This document shows, piece after piece, positions 1 through 5,685 of a DNA stretch of 5,685 bases (position 1 is the stretch's first letter; every line of letters begins with the position of its first letter). This DNA is from Akkermansiaceae bacterium (lineage in GTDB: Bacteria > Verrucomicrobiota > Verrucomicrobiia > Verrucomicrobiales > Akkermansiaceae): NCBI GenBank assembly GCA_023301335.1, contig JALZVA010000162.1:1-5685 (forward strand), in the 5' to 3' direction. Made by a program: the position numbers and the translations under genes. The notes under the pieces were generated by a model. The model had not been told where the DNA came from. It searched no databases and saw only the letters and a program-made list of their open reading frames with translations.

Positions 1-2628
1 TTTCATTCTGTAGTACCTCCTGGAAGTTTTGCTTTAGAAGCGCCGAAGAGGTGGGTGATTGCGGATGGAAAGGAACAAGAGCAAAGCTTTGAAGCGAGCT
101 TCGCTTATAACGGCGTGGCAGGCTCGCTTAATATTCTAACACATGGATCTTACTGGCTCTGGGTGAATGATACTCTAATTGATAGTTCTTCGTCCAAGAA
201 AGGACTCAATGGAGATGAATGGCTAGTTAAGTGGGAGGGCAGAAGACCGCTGGCCACACTTCCCGAACTACTCGACTCGGAGGACGCTGCGGAATTATTT
301 GGAGGGGAACGCTTCCTTGACCCTCGGCATGGGGATCCGACAGAGAATAATTTTAAGAGATTTGAAAACACACTTAATCGCACTAATGAGCGACCTAATA
401 TGACGGGCGGTTTTCTCCTTTCTGAAGATGAGGAGGAAAAGGGGAGGGAATCAGATCCGTATGGTTTTTTTGAAGAGCCTGAGGTCACAAAACCCCTGAC
501 TATTTTAAGGAAACGTGCTCCTGCTGTATACCATAGTTATGACCTGCGTGAGCTTCTTAACGAAGGTGAGGGAAATAAGATTCGTATAAGACTTCAGAAT
601 GAAACAGTGCTTGGCTATAAGGGAAGTCAGGCGATGAAGTTTGCCGTCTCTGGCGGAGCGCAGCAAGGGGCGCAATGGAGTGCATTAGACTGGAAGCTTG
701 TTTCTAACGGAGAGCTTGCGACGTATGGACAAGGGGTGAGTAAAGGAGATCTCGCACGATTAAGTTTTCAAGGAAGAGGGCCGCAAAGTGCTTCGATGAA
801 AGTCGGGCTGTTATTGGCAGTGGGTTTCTTTTTAGGGTTAGCATGGGTTCGCCCTAAGCGTGGGGGGCAGATGATGAGGCAGTGGTTGATTCTATACCTT
901 CTAACAGTGGGGCTCTACCACATGCTTGAATGGAGTTTTGTAGAGAGAAGTGAGATTTTGTATTTTCGTTTATGGGAAGCGACCTTATTCCCTTCATTAA
1001 GTTGTGTTATTTTAGCTACACTTGCGCTGCTAGCTCTATGGCTATTTCCTCTACGCCAAGCGGCTCTGCCGAAAAAAACGGCTGGCTGGTTCTGCGTGGT
1101 ATTATTACTGAGCTGTTTTATACTACGCGCCTGGCAGGCAGATCATCAACCGATTGATGATGATGAGTATGCCTCGATTCAGGCAGTTTTAGCGATTGCG
1201 GAAACGGGGAAACCTCAGATCGCAGATGATATTTGGTATAGTCGCAGTCCTCTTTATCATTACGGTGCCGCGATCGTGGCAAAGATTTTTGGCCCACATA
1301 TTTGGTCGCTCCGGCTGTATTCCGTTTTTTCTGCAGTGGTGACGGGGTGGCTACTGTGGATGATAGGGAAGCGATACATGCATAATGGCTATGTAGCCTT
1401 CGCAGCACTTCTTCTTTTTACCCTTCACCCTTTTCTTATTTTTAGTGGGCATATCGCTCGGTTTTACCAACAGCAACAGATGTTTGTGGTGCTAATGCTT
1501 CACTTGTTTATTCAAGGCTTCGTGCATGGGAAGTCTATTTGGTATAGAGCGGGAGCTATTCTGATGTTTGCCTGTGCGGTGCTTTCTCAAGAGATTAGTA
1601 TTATATTTGTCCCAGTGTTTGGGGTGCTGTATCTACTCTTTGGAAAAGGGGTGAGATTCTCATGGGACCTCAAGGCCGTGCTGTATATCCTTTTTGCAAT
1701 CGTGTTGATAGGAGCAGATGTGGCTCTATTTAAGGTGAAGTGTTTAACTAGAGCCACTGGGGTCTCTCCAAATGTGGAAGCGACACTTGCTCCCACTTTC
1801 TGGGAATTAGGCAATCTGTTTTCCCTTTTTGTGGGCTACGGGAGGCTTCACCTGATGCTGGGTGTGTTCTACTTAGCCAGCGTGATCTATACGTTTCGGA
1901 GAGGGAGTCGGAAGTTGATTGTCCTACACCTGTCCTTACTAGTTTCCATCTTGGCATTTAATTTTGTGATCACCTCACAGAGTTTTAGATACATGTATTC
2001 GATTATCCCGATCTTCATTCTACTCGCTTGCCATGGAATGTATATCACCAGTCATTGGGTGGCCGTGCACCTAAAAGACAAAAGATTACAGCCATATATA
2101 GGGTCGGTTTTTCTTCTTGCAGTAATAGTCTCCTTCTCTCCTTGGAGGATTATCGACTCGTATCAAGAAAAGATATTAGGAGACCCAATCTCTGCTCTTG
2201 CCTACGTGAGAAAAGAGCTCAGAGAAGAAGATAAGGTGATGATCACTGAGCCACACCCACACGCTGCAAAGATCGAGCTAGGGAGAGTCGATTACGACCT
2301 TGTGGTGCCGATCCTCTATGACTTCACCTATAATAAAGACGGGGTGCTGCGGGATAGAAATGGAAATGCTGAAGTGGTCAATCGATTAGCACAGTTACAA
2401 GATATCTTCGCACAAAATAAACGCGTGTGGATTATTGTGAACCGAGAGAAATTTCGCTCGCGTAAAAAAAATATTCGCTGGGAATACCCCTCTGCACGTG
2501 AAGAACTCTTCCTTAGAACCAATTGCTCACTGCGCTATCGCTCATACCTTTGGTCCGTTTTTCTCTGGGATGAAAGTAGAGGAAAACTAAAAACATTCCG
2601 AAACGAAGCCAATCAATGGGTGGAATAG
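1..2628 (+). CDS. GT-C fold membrane glycosyltransferase (PMT_2/ArnT-like), 5'-truncated by window edge
   Basis: The reading frame is open from base 1, so the true start lies upstream; the GTG at 55 is only the first in-frame start-like codon and has no properly spaced ribosome site. Counting the first visible codon as residue 1, 875 residues are present. Residues 1-262 are soluble and look like a beta-sandwich of the galactose-binding type (YWLWVNDTLI near 51-60; YDLRELLNEGEG followed by IRIRLQN near 180-200), interrupted by an acidic segment at about 62-173. About a dozen membrane helices follow from 264 to about 715. The GT-C signature is clear: an acidic DDDEY at 386-390 in the loop after the fourth helix (candidate catalytic acidic residues), SRSPLYHY at 415-422 and GHIARFY at 483-489. 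A soluble C-terminal domain (718-875) is typical of this group. Enzymes of this family move a sugar from a polyprenyl-phosphate carrier to lipid, glycan or protein on the outer face of the inner membrane. The acceptor here is unknown. Family assignment is firm; specificity is not. Confidence 0.85.
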   Translation, partial: FHSVVPPGSFALEAPKRWVIADGKEQEQSFEASFAYNGVAGSLNILTHGSYWLWVNDTLIDSSSSKKGLNGDEWLVKWEGRRPLATLPELLDSEDAAELFGGERFLDPRHGDPTENNFKRFENTLNRTNERPNMTGGFLLSEDEEEKGRESDPYGFFEEPEVTKPLTILRKRAPAVYHSYDLRELLNEGEGNKIRIRLQNETVLGYKGSQAMKFAVSGGAQQGAQWSALDWKLVSNGELATYGQGVSKGDLARLSFQGRGPQSASMKVGLLLAVGFFLGLAWVRPKRGGQMMRQWLILYLLTVGLYHMLEWSFVERSEILYFRLWEATLFPSLSCVILATLALLALWLFPLRQAALPKKTAGWFCVVLLLSCFILRAWQADHQPIDDDEYASIQAVLAIAETGKPQIADDIWYSRSPLYHYGAAIVAKIFGPHIWSLRLYSVFSAVVTGWLLWMIGKRYMHNGYVAFAALLLFTLHPFLIFSGHIARFYQQQQMFVVLMLHLFIQGFVHGKSIWYRAGAILMFACAVLSQEISIIFVPVFGVLYLLFGKGVRFSWDLKAVLYILFAIVLIGADVALFKVKCLTRATGVSPNVEATLAPTFWELGNLFSLFVGYGRLHLMLGVFYLASVIYTFRRGSRKLIVLHLSLLVSILAFNFVITSQSFRYMYSIIPIFILLACHGMYITSHWVAVHLKDKRLQPYIGSVFLLAVIVSFSPWRIIDSYQEKILGDPISALAYVRKELREEDKVMITEPHPHAAKIELGRVDYDLVVPILYDFTYNKDGVLRDRNGNAEVVNRLAQLQDIFAQNKRVWIIVNREKFRSRKKNIRWEYPSAREELFLRTNCSLRYRSYLWSVFLWDESRGKLKTFRNEANQWVE

Positions 2629-2629
2629 C

Positions 2630-2643
2630 TGGGGTGATCCCCA
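2630..2643 (+). terminator. small GC-rich hairpin just after the glycosyltransferase stop
   Basis: An inverted repeat begins one base after the stop codon: TGGGG (2630-2634), loop TGAT, CCCCA (2639-2643). The stem is only 5 bp and no T-run follows, so intrinsic termination would be weak. It could instead be a pause or 3'-end stabilising structure. A TATAGT at 2660-2665 resembles a -10 box for the next gene, but I find no matching -35 element. Confidence 0.25.
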
Positions 2644-2700
2644 CTAATGGGCTGTGTAATATAGTCTTGCATATTAAGCTGTCTCTTTTTAGAAGCCGAT

Positions 2701-3561
2701 ATGGAAATTATTCAGCATCTTCCAACCTTAGCGATACTCATTTTTCTTCAGGCTGTTCTCGGCTTTGATAACTTACTTTATATCTCGCTTGAGTCGAAGC
2801 GTGCTCCAAAGGAGAGCCAGTCGAAGGTTAGACTGTGGGGGATCATCATTGCGATCGTTCTTCGGATTGTGCTGCTGTTCCTGATTTTAGCCTTAGTCGA
2901 TAAGTTAACCTCTCCGATGTTTGGCGTGTCCACAAAATGGATTTACGGAAATTTCACCTTTGATGCCTTACTCACGATTTTTGGTGGAGCATTCATTCTC
3001 TATACAGCAATTAAAGAGGTCATGCACATGATTAGCCTAGAGGAGCTGCATAATGGTCAGGAGAAAAAATCTGCAAGTATATTTAGCGTGATTACCATGA
3101 TCGTGATCATGAATCTTGTGTTCTCCTTTGATACAATCATGCTAAGTAAGGAGATGACGGATCAGTCTTGGGTGATGGTGATAGCGATTATCACCAGTGG
3201 TGGAATGATGATCCTACTTGCAGATCGAGTCTCTAGCTTTTTACAAAAAAACAGAATGTATGAGGTTCTCGGTTTATTTATCCTCTTTGTTGTAGGTATT
3301 TTACTTCTCTCAGAAGGTGGGCATAAAGCAGGATTATCTTTCTGGAATGAGGTGGATGAGAGCGGGAAAGCACTGCTTCAAACAGTGACGAGTCACGGAA
3401 AAGAAATGGAGGTCACTAAAAATGGCTACCACGTGAACGCAATGGGCAAGGGAACATTCTACTTCGTGATCGTGGTGATGATCTTTGTGGACATTGTGCA
3501 GTCACGCTACCAGAAGAAACTCTCTCTGAAGAAAAGAGAGATTCACGGAGAACTTTCGTAA
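2701..3561 (+). CDS. TerC-family integral membrane protein
   Basis: This 286-residue protein has seven predicted membrane helices (about 6-28, 43-68, 84-112, 125-148, 155-176, 187-205, 251-268). The paired TerC motifs are visible: LGFDN at 20-24 and FSFDT at 141-145, each in the middle of a helix. This matches the internal-repeat fold of the family, as does the segment ADRVSSFL...GILLLSEGGH in the second half. Characterised relatives (Alx, MeeF/MeeY-type proteins) export manganese or supply metals to secreted enzymes; tellurite resistance is only the historical name. Two points are odd. The acidic residue usually found six positions before each motif aspartate is Gln17 in the first repeat and Asn138 in the second. 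A polar stretch at about 206-250 separates the last two helices and is longer than in YoaE/YgdQ-like members. The ATG at 2701 is the first start after an in-frame stop at 2662-2664; the preceding bases lack a Shine-Dalgarno motif. No ter operon partners are nearby, so a role in metal or ion homeostasis is inferred. Confidence 0.88.
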   Translation: MEIIQHLPTLAILIFLQAVLGFDNLLYISLESKRAPKESQSKVRLWGIIIAIVLRIVLLFLILALVDKLTSPMFGVSTKWIYGNFTFDALLTIFGGAFILYTAIKEVMHMISLEELHNGQEKKSASIFSVITMIVIMNLVFSFDTIMLSKEMTDQSWVMVIAIITSGGMMILLADRVSSFLQKNRMYEVLGLFILFVVGILLLSEGGHKAGLSFWNEVDESGKALLQTVTSHGKEMEVTKNGYHVNAMGKGTFYFVIVVMIFVDIVQSRYQKKLSLKKREIHGELS

Positions 3562-3578
3562 AGAGTAGGTAAATTCGA

Positions 3579-3611
3579 GTATTTCTTGTTGGTAAAACCT
3601 ACAAGAAATGC
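3579..3611 (+). terminator. long hairpin between the TerC-like and OmpA-like genes
   Basis: ATTTCTTGT (3581-3589) pairs perfectly with ACAAGAAAT (3601-3609). After one T-T mismatch, GGT (3591-3593) pairs with ACC (3597-3599) around an AAA loop. A T-G wobble and a G-C pair extend the base to 3579/3611. The 3' side runs into TATTTTA (3613-3619), an imperfect U-tract. It could be an intrinsic terminator for the TerC-like gene. It could also be a structure in the leader of the next gene, whose ATG lies 24 bases after the hairpin. The near-perfect symmetry would also suit a DNA operator. Confidence 0.45.
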
Positions 3612-3635
3612 GTATTTTATAGCACCTCATTATTT

Positions 3636-4775
3636 ATGTCAAATCAGGGCTATAGCTGGAGAAACTCACGAAACACGTCTTCCTTCCTATTACCAAAGTC
3701 AGAAAACTTTGGCTTATGGATATTCATGGCGATTGTGATGGGCGTGATTTTTCATTTCATCCTCTTCATGGCATTGGAGAAGGTGCCAGTGATTATGCGC
3801 ATGCTAGAGGGTGCTCCTGAAGAAGTAGAGGAACCAGTGGAGATGAAAATGACCTCGTTCCCTCCGAAAGAATTGAGAGAAATTCCAGATTTCGATAAAC
3901 TTCCTCCACCTCCAGAAGATACCTTAGAGGTGTCAGATAAGATTGCAGAGCTTGAGGAGGTGATAGACGAGGTAGAAATAACCCCTGAAATCACAGAAAT
4001 ACTTCAGAATATAAAAATTGAAGATCCCGCCATCAAGGGAGCGTTACTCGATGAGGAAATCAAACTTGTCGACAGCCCCGAGTTCGATATCGATATCCCA
4101 GATTTAGGTCTGAATGAAGACTTGCTGACGAACCCTCTCAAAGCTGAAGTGAAGGTGGACCCCGGGAGGAGTGTCTCGGATGTATTTGACCCTGATAAAT
4201 TTACTGAAAAGTTATTAAAAAATGGAGCGGAAGGCTTAGCTGATGAGGGAGTAATCGAGGGATTTAGTTCACTTGAAGAAATGAAGGAGATGACAGGGAA
4301 TGCCTTAGAAAATGCGAAGGCTCTAATTGGTTCTGACCTGCTCTTTGAGTTCGGAAAAGCTGAGTTGAAGTCCAATGCACGAGACAGTCTGATGGCAGTG
4401 GCTTACCTGATCGATAGGAACCCTGAACTCTTCTGCGTGCTCAATGGGCATACCGATTTAGTTGGCTCAGAAGAGGATAACCAAAAACTCTCTCTAGAAC
4501 GTGCTCAGGCGGTGAAGAGCTGGTTAGTGAATTCCTTATTATTAGAAAAAAAGCGTATTTTAGTCGTCGGGAAGGGAATGTCCGAGCCTCTGATCAAAGA
4601 GGGAGATAAAGATGCCCAAGCACTGAATAGGCGCGTAGTGATTCAGATGCAAAAGAAACCTCCACGGAAGCCTAATATTGAGATCGTCCCTGAGGCTGAG
4701 GAAGTTCCCCCTGAGGAGGTCATTCCAGAAGCGATCCCTCGTGCCATACTAGACGGTGCTGAGCTTGAAGAGTAG
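3636..4775 (+). CDS. inner-membrane-anchored OmpA-family peptidoglycan-binding protein with acidic linker
   Basis: This 379-residue protein has a short polar N-terminus, one membrane helix at about 26-47 with no cleavage or lipobox signal, and then a long Glu/Asp/Pro-rich region (about 58-220). An OmpA C-terminal domain follows at about 231-339, and a Lys/Pro then Pro/Glu-rich tail runs from 340 to 379. The OmpA domain shows LLFEFGKAEL (235-244), GHTD (271-274), LSLERA (285-290) and NRR (331-333). Asp274 and Arg289 are 15 residues apart, the same spacing as the diaminopimelate-contacting Asp and Arg of Acinetobacter OmpA, so peptidoglycan binding is likely. The layout (cytoplasmic stub, single helix, extended acidic linker) resembles MotB or TonB-type anchors, not a beta-barrel OmpA. 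A MotA/ExbB-like partner is not present in the window. ATG 3636 is the only plausible start: no in-frame start codon is seen in the spacer upstream, and there is no Shine-Dalgarno sequence. The domain call is firm. The cellular job, perhaps linking inner membrane to cell wall, is inferred. Confidence 0.85.
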   Translation: MSNQGYSWRNSRNTSSFLLPKSENFGLWIFMAIVMGVIFHFILFMALEKVPVIMRMLEGAPEEVEEPVEMKMTSFPPKELREIPDFDKLPPPPEDTLEVSDKIAELEEVIDEVEITPEITEILQNIKIEDPAIKGALLDEEIKLVDSPEFDIDIPDLGLNEDLLTNPLKAEVKVDPGRSVSDVFDPDKFTEKLLKNGAEGLADEGVIEGFSSLEEMKEMTGNALENAKALIGSDLLFEFGKAELKSNARDSLMAVAYLIDRNPELFCVLNGHTDLVGSEEDNQKLSLERAQAVKSWLVNSLLLEKKRILVVGKGMSEPLIKEGDKDAQALNRRVVIQMQKKPPRKPNIEIVPEAEEVPPEEVIPEAIPRAILDGAELEE

Positions 4776-4793
4776 TCGCTGAAGAATTAGCCG

Positions 4794-4818
4794 ATCACTA
4801 CCTTGGACTGATTTTTTT
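4794..4818 (+). terminator. weak imperfect hairpin followed by seven T
   Basis: ATCA (4794-4797) pairs with TGAT (4809-4812), with further isolated pairs and mismatches inside. The arm runs directly into a T7 tract (4812-4818). The position, about 20 bases after the OmpA-like stop, suits a terminator, but the stem is poor and AT-rich. Confidence 0.3.
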
Positions 4819-4863
4819 AAGCAGGTAAGGAGAGTTTTTTTTTACGCCTGTAAATGCTTTTTT
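4819..4863 (+). terminator. second hairpin and T-tract terminator candidate
   Basis: CAG (4822-4824) pairs with CTG (4848-4850) and GTAA (4825-4828) with TTAC (4842-4845), leaving a two-base bulge. The interior purines GGAGA can pair with the T9 run (4835-4843), using G-U wobbles. Alternatively AAGCA (4819-4823) pairs with TGCTT (4855-4859), which leads into T6 (4858-4863). Either fold places a U-tract at or after the stem. With the preceding T7 tract, this spacer is the best candidate in the window for a transcription end. Confidence 0.4.
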
Positions 4864-4881
4864 ATTGAATTGGATGTTAGG

Positions 4882-4915
4882 CTGATTACCTTTTCACTGA
4901 TCTAATTATACTGAT
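4882..4915 (+). repeat. three spaced CTGAT repeats upstream of the TIM-barrel gene
   Basis: CTGAT occurs at 4882-4886, 4897-4901 and 4911-4915, with spacings of 15 and 14 bases. The last copy abuts the ATG at 4916. A fourth copy sits further upstream at 4808-4812. A TATACT resembling a -10 box lies at 4907-4912, which would give a nearly leaderless transcript; no good -35 box is seen. The repeat could be a regulator site or chance in a short AT-rich spacer. Confidence 0.2.
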
Positions 4916-5685
4916 ATGCCAAATCCATGGACAGGGGTGGGAAACCCATACACAAGAGGAGAAGTTATCGAGCGTTTTAACCAAACACTTGCAAGAAACG
5001 AATCGATTATCGTAGCCGGAGCAGGGACAGGAATCTCTGCAAAATTTATTGAAAAAGGAGGAGCGGATATGATCATCATCTACGCATCTGGACGTTTCCG
5101 GATGGCTGGAGCGGGATCGATTGCTGGGATGATGGCCTATGGGGACGCGAATGCGATCGCCATGGACATAGGAGAGCATGAGGTGCTTCCTGTAGTGGAA
5201 GAAATTCCTGTGATTTGCGGGGTTCACGCCTCTGATCCACGCCGTCGTATGTGGCACTGGCTACAGCAGGTGAAAGACATGGGCTTTTCAGGAATCAATA
5301 ATTTCCCGACCCACACGATTGTAGATGGGCAGTTTGGTCAGTCGATCGAAGAAACGGGCATGGGCGTGCAGAAAGAAATCGATACGGTTGGCTTAGCGAA
5401 CAAGATGGATATTTTCACTATCACCTACGTCGCCACTCCTGAAGAGGCTAAGAAAATGGCCGAGGCTGGAGCTGATTGCGTGATTGCTCACGTAGGCTGC
5501 ACAGTTGGTGGCTCTATCGGAGTGAGTGATGCTTCACTCGGGCTGGAAGAGGCAGCGAAGGCTACTCAGGCAATCTGCGAGGCAGCGCACTCTGTGCGTA
5601 AAGATATTTTTGTGCTTTCACACGGCGGCCCTATTGTCGGCCCTGCTGAAGCAGCTTACGTGAATGAGCACACAGACACAGTAGG
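4916..5685 (+). CDS. phosphoenolpyruvate hydrolase-family TIM-barrel protein (Tm-1 C-terminal-like), 3'-truncated
   Basis: The frame starts at ATG 4916, the only start after an in-frame TGA at 4898-4900, and stays open to the window edge: 256 complete codons plus two bases. Translation gives a soluble alpha/beta barrel with the conserved features of the PEP_hydrolase family: VAGAGTGISAKFIEKGGAD at 33-51, FRMAGAGSIAGMMAYGDAN at 61-79, GVHASDP at 102-108, GINNFPT at 126-132, IAHVGCTVGGSIG at 190-202 and SHGGPI at 235-240. Family members are near 275-280 residues, so only the last 20 or so residues should be missing. The same domain forms the C-terminal half of the tomato Tm-1 antiviral protein. 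In bacteria and fungi it is often fused or adjacent to a UPF0261 (Tm-1 N-terminal-like) protein, which would be expected just downstream. The biochemical reaction is poorly established, so the family name should not be read as a proven activity. No Shine-Dalgarno motif precedes the start. Confidence 0.87.
   Translation, partial: MPNPWTGVGNPYTRGEVIERFNQTLARNESIIVAGAGTGISAKFIEKGGADMIIIYASGRFRMAGAGSIAGMMAYGDANAIAMDIGEHEVLPVVEEIPVICGVHASDPRRRMWHWLQQVKDMGFSGINNFPTHTIVDGQFGQSIEETGMGVQKEIDTVGLANKMDIFTITYVATPEEAKKMAEAGADCVIAHVGCTVGGSIGVSDASLGLEEAAKATQAICEAAHSVRKDIFVLSHGGPIVGPAEAAYVNEHTDTV

Noticed and set aside
55..57. GTG as the true start of the glycosyltransferase
   Set aside because: The frame is open to base 1 and the 18 codons before it read as natural protein; the nearest purine run (GAAGAGG) is too close to the GTG to serve it.
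150..488. Reverse-strand open frame, Ser-rich
   Set aside because: It is the antisense of the Glu/Asp-rich part of the glycosyltransferase; low-complexity serine composition is what that produces.
3096..3111. Palindrome CATGATC-GT-GATCATG
   Set aside because: It lies inside the TerC coding sequence and is explained by alternating Met/Ile/Val codons in a membrane helix.
2701..3561. Part of a tellurite-resistance/ter stress operon
   Set aside because: No TerD, TerB or TerZ-like neighbours; the flanking genes are envelope functions, and TerC-family membrane proteins are widespread without tellurite resistance.
3752..4375. Reverse-strand open frames under the OmpA-like gene
   Set aside because: Ser-rich translations are the mirror of the acidic linker codons and show no domain.
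3636..4775. Flagellar stator MotB
   Set aside because: The MotB transmembrane aspartate and plug sequence are not seen and no MotA gene is adjacent; only the general anchor-plus-OmpA layout is shared.
5153..5160. GCGATCGC octamer like the cyanobacterial HIP1 repeat
   Set aside because: I noticed only a single copy in the window and nothing else points to cyanobacteria.
4886..5257. Reverse-strand open frame at the start of the TIM-barrel gene
   Set aside because: The + strand frame here has unmistakable PEP_hydrolase family motifs; the reverse product is His/Ser/Arg-rich with no recognisable fold.

Overview
The window holds four genes, all on the + strand, with short spacers (72, 74 and 140 bp). 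None is an RNA gene, mobile element or CRISPR array. The first and last genes are cut by the window edges. In order they are: (1) the C-terminal part of a large membrane glycosyltransferase of the GT-C fold (PMT_2/ArnT-like) that carries an extra extracytoplasmic beta-sandwich-like domain; (2) a TerC-family seven-helix membrane protein; (3) an inner-membrane-anchored protein with a long acidic linker and an OmpA-type peptidoglycan-binding domain; (4) a TIM-barrel protein of the 'phosphoenolpyruvate hydrolase' family, related to the C-terminal half of the tomato Tm-1 protein.

Organism: a diderm bacterium is likely, because the OmpA-type domain on a single N-terminal membrane anchor implies a periplasm. 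Base composition looks moderate. None of the three visible start codons (2701, 3636, 4916) has a recognisable Shine-Dalgarno sequence. Together with the large glycosyltransferase carrying an added extracytoplasmic domain, this fits a Verrucomicrobiota/PVC or Bacteroidota-like background, and I lean weakly to Verrucomicrobiota. This placement is an inference without a marker gene.

Layout: bases 1-2628 glycosyltransferase (5' end missing); 2629-2700 spacer with a small GC hairpin; 2701-3561 TerC-like gene; 3562-3635 spacer with a long hairpin; 3636-4775 OmpA-like gene; 4776-4915 spacer with three T-tracts (likely termination zone) and a repeated CTGAT element leading to the next start; 4916-5685 TIM-barrel gene (3' end missing). 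Hairpins in each spacer suggest separate or attenuated transcription units rather than one tight operon.

How they may work together: the first three genes concern the cell envelope (lipid-linked sugar transfer, membrane metal/ion transport, peptidoglycan tethering). The fourth is a soluble enzyme-like protein and looks unrelated. I see no convincing new multi-gene system. The most interesting points are within single proteins: the domain fusion in gene 1, the paired acidic-to-amide changes in the TerC motifs, and the unusual architecture of the OmpA-like protein.
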